38,139 nucleotides of DNA, taken from positions 1-38,139 of the forward strand of contig JAHREI010000013.1 of the NCBI GenBank assembly GCA_021733665.1, in the 5' to 3' direction. The position numbers and the translations under genes were made by a program. Positions 37,701 through 38,139 of the stretch are shown in pieces. The number at the start of each line of letters is the position of its first letter. Positions within the stretch are counted from its first letter, which is position 1. Source of the DNA: Bacillus subtilis (lineage in GTDB: Bacteria; Pseudomonadota; Alphaproteobacteria; Rhizobiales; Rhizobiaceae). The notes under the pieces were generated by a model. The model had not been told where the DNA came from, searched no databases, and saw nothing but the letters and a program-made list of their open reading frames with translations.

Positions 37701-37924
37701 TGGCAACGCCGACACAGGACACGAGAGACAGAGTTATCCGCATGGAAGGGAAGGTTGAGCAACTCGAGCGCAAGATTGATGATCTGGACGCAAAGGTCAC
37801 AGAAATGCATCAACTACTCACACAAGCCAAAGGCGCGCGCTGGATGCTGATGCTCATGATCGGCGTAGGTGGGTTTGTCGCAGCAAAGGTCACGCCACTG
37901 ATTCAGTTTGCTCTAGGGCGATGA
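37700..37924 (+). CDS. Holin-like coiled-coil membrane protein
   Basis: 74 residues from ATG 37700, overlapping the spanin stop (TGATG). N-terminal coiled coil (DRVIRMEGKVEQLERKIDDLDAKVTEMHQLL) and a C-terminal membrane helix (WMLMLMIGVGGFVAAKVTPLIQFAL), the layout of XhlA-type holin-associated proteins. Last gene of the prophage; likely the holin or holin partner. 37925-38035 has no supported gene. Confidence 0.65.
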   Translation: MATPTQDTRDRVIRMEGKVEQLERKIDDLDAKVTEMHQLLTQAKGARWMLMLMIGVGGFVAAKVTPLIQFALGR

Positions 37925-38035
37925 TTCGATTTTGGAACGGGTGCAGAACAAACATTGCCAGAATCTTGCCACTCATATGCGTATAGTTGTGCTTAACTAT
38001 GCATATTAAAAATTCTAAATGTTTGGGAAAACCTA

Positions 38036-38087
38036 GGAAAACTGGTGCTGCGAGGGAGGATTGAACTCCCGACCTCTCCATTACCAA
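38036..38087 (-). repeat. attR-type direct repeat carrying tRNA-Thr(GGT) 3' half
   Basis: Exact copy of bases 1-52. To its right a tRNA 5' half would be expected (TGGAG anticodon strand, D arm, acceptor). Only TGGA matches before the sequence diverges, so no complete tRNA gene is present at this junction. Confidence 0.9.
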
Positions 38088-38094
38088 TGGAATG

Positions 38095-38139
38095 TCATTT
38101 TGTTTTCTGTTTATGGATTAACTGAGATTGAATATTATT
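38095..38139 (-). CDS. Possible C-terminal tail of a neighbouring element's integrase (partial)
   Basis: On the minus strand an open frame runs from the window edge to TGA at 38095, ending HKQKTK. It stops 7 bases from the att repeat, much as the prophage integrase (ending GKQREK) stops 16 bases from the left repeat. Only 14 codons are visible, so this is suggestive only. Confidence 0.3.
   Translation of the reverse strand, partial: NNIQSQLIHKQKTK

Noticed and set aside
1-38139. CRISPR arrays, rRNA genes and insertion sequences.
   Set aside because: No regularly spaced direct repeats, no rRNA-like sequence and no transposase or terminal inverted repeats were seen.

Overview
The window is an almost exactly bounded temperate prophage of about 38 kb in an alphaproteobacterium, most likely a member of the Hyphomicrobiales near Brucella/Ochrobactrum. 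That placement is inferred from protein style, the alphaproteobacterial SOS box, and a threonine-tRNA 3' end used as attachment site; no host gene is complete here. A 52-bp direct repeat at positions 1-52 and 38036-38087 carries the 3' half of tRNA-Thr(GGT) on the minus strand and bounds the element.

Left arm (69-4656, minus strand): tyrosine integrase, a helix-turn-helix excisionase candidate, a DNA adenine methyltransferase, an HNH nuclease, then SSB, an ERF single-strand annealing protein and small unknown genes. Nearly all overlap by a few bases and read from one promoter (PL, 4714-4742). A HTH-ImmA/IrrE plus DUF4411 PIN-like pair (4973-6618) with its own terminator follows. The immunity region (6883-7851) holds an SOS box, a small SOS-controlled gene that runs head-on into a short repressor gene lacking a protease domain, three operators and a divergent Cro-like gene. 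Two further operators lie at PL, giving a lambda-like OL/OR arrangement.

Right early operon (7612-11440, plus strand): cro, small genes, RusA resolvase, DUF1376 replication protein, a partner gene, a protein with a DnaA domain-IV-like C-terminus, DUF3310, and a last gene in the position of a Q-type late regulator. It is followed by a promoter-like region with paired palindromes, a terminator and a strongly folded, apparently non-coding stretch (11416-11710). Then comes an accessory cassette (11713-13378): a two-helix membrane protein, a DUF2971 protein, and a 42-residue membrane micro-ORF, all on the minus strand.

Late region (13710-28743): small and large terminase, portal, scaffold, coat, P22 gp4-like adaptor, gp10-like tail protein, then three or four probable ejection/internal proteins. 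This is the P22 podovirus order. As in P22, a second immunity region (28711-31417) sits between the ejection genes and the tail fibres: divergent ribbon-helix-helix regulators around a perfect 21-bp inverted repeat and a Rha-type antirepressor, plus a leftward operon with an exported protein and a membrane protein where P22 has sieA. The right end carries an M15 peptidase, tail collar and fibre proteins, a fibre chaperone-like gene, and a lysis cassette (endolysin with a C-terminal membrane anchor, nested spanins, holin-like protein).

The right attachment repeat is not followed by the 5' half of the tRNA. Instead an open frame resembling another integrase tail begins there, suggesting that this prophage is one member of a tandem array.
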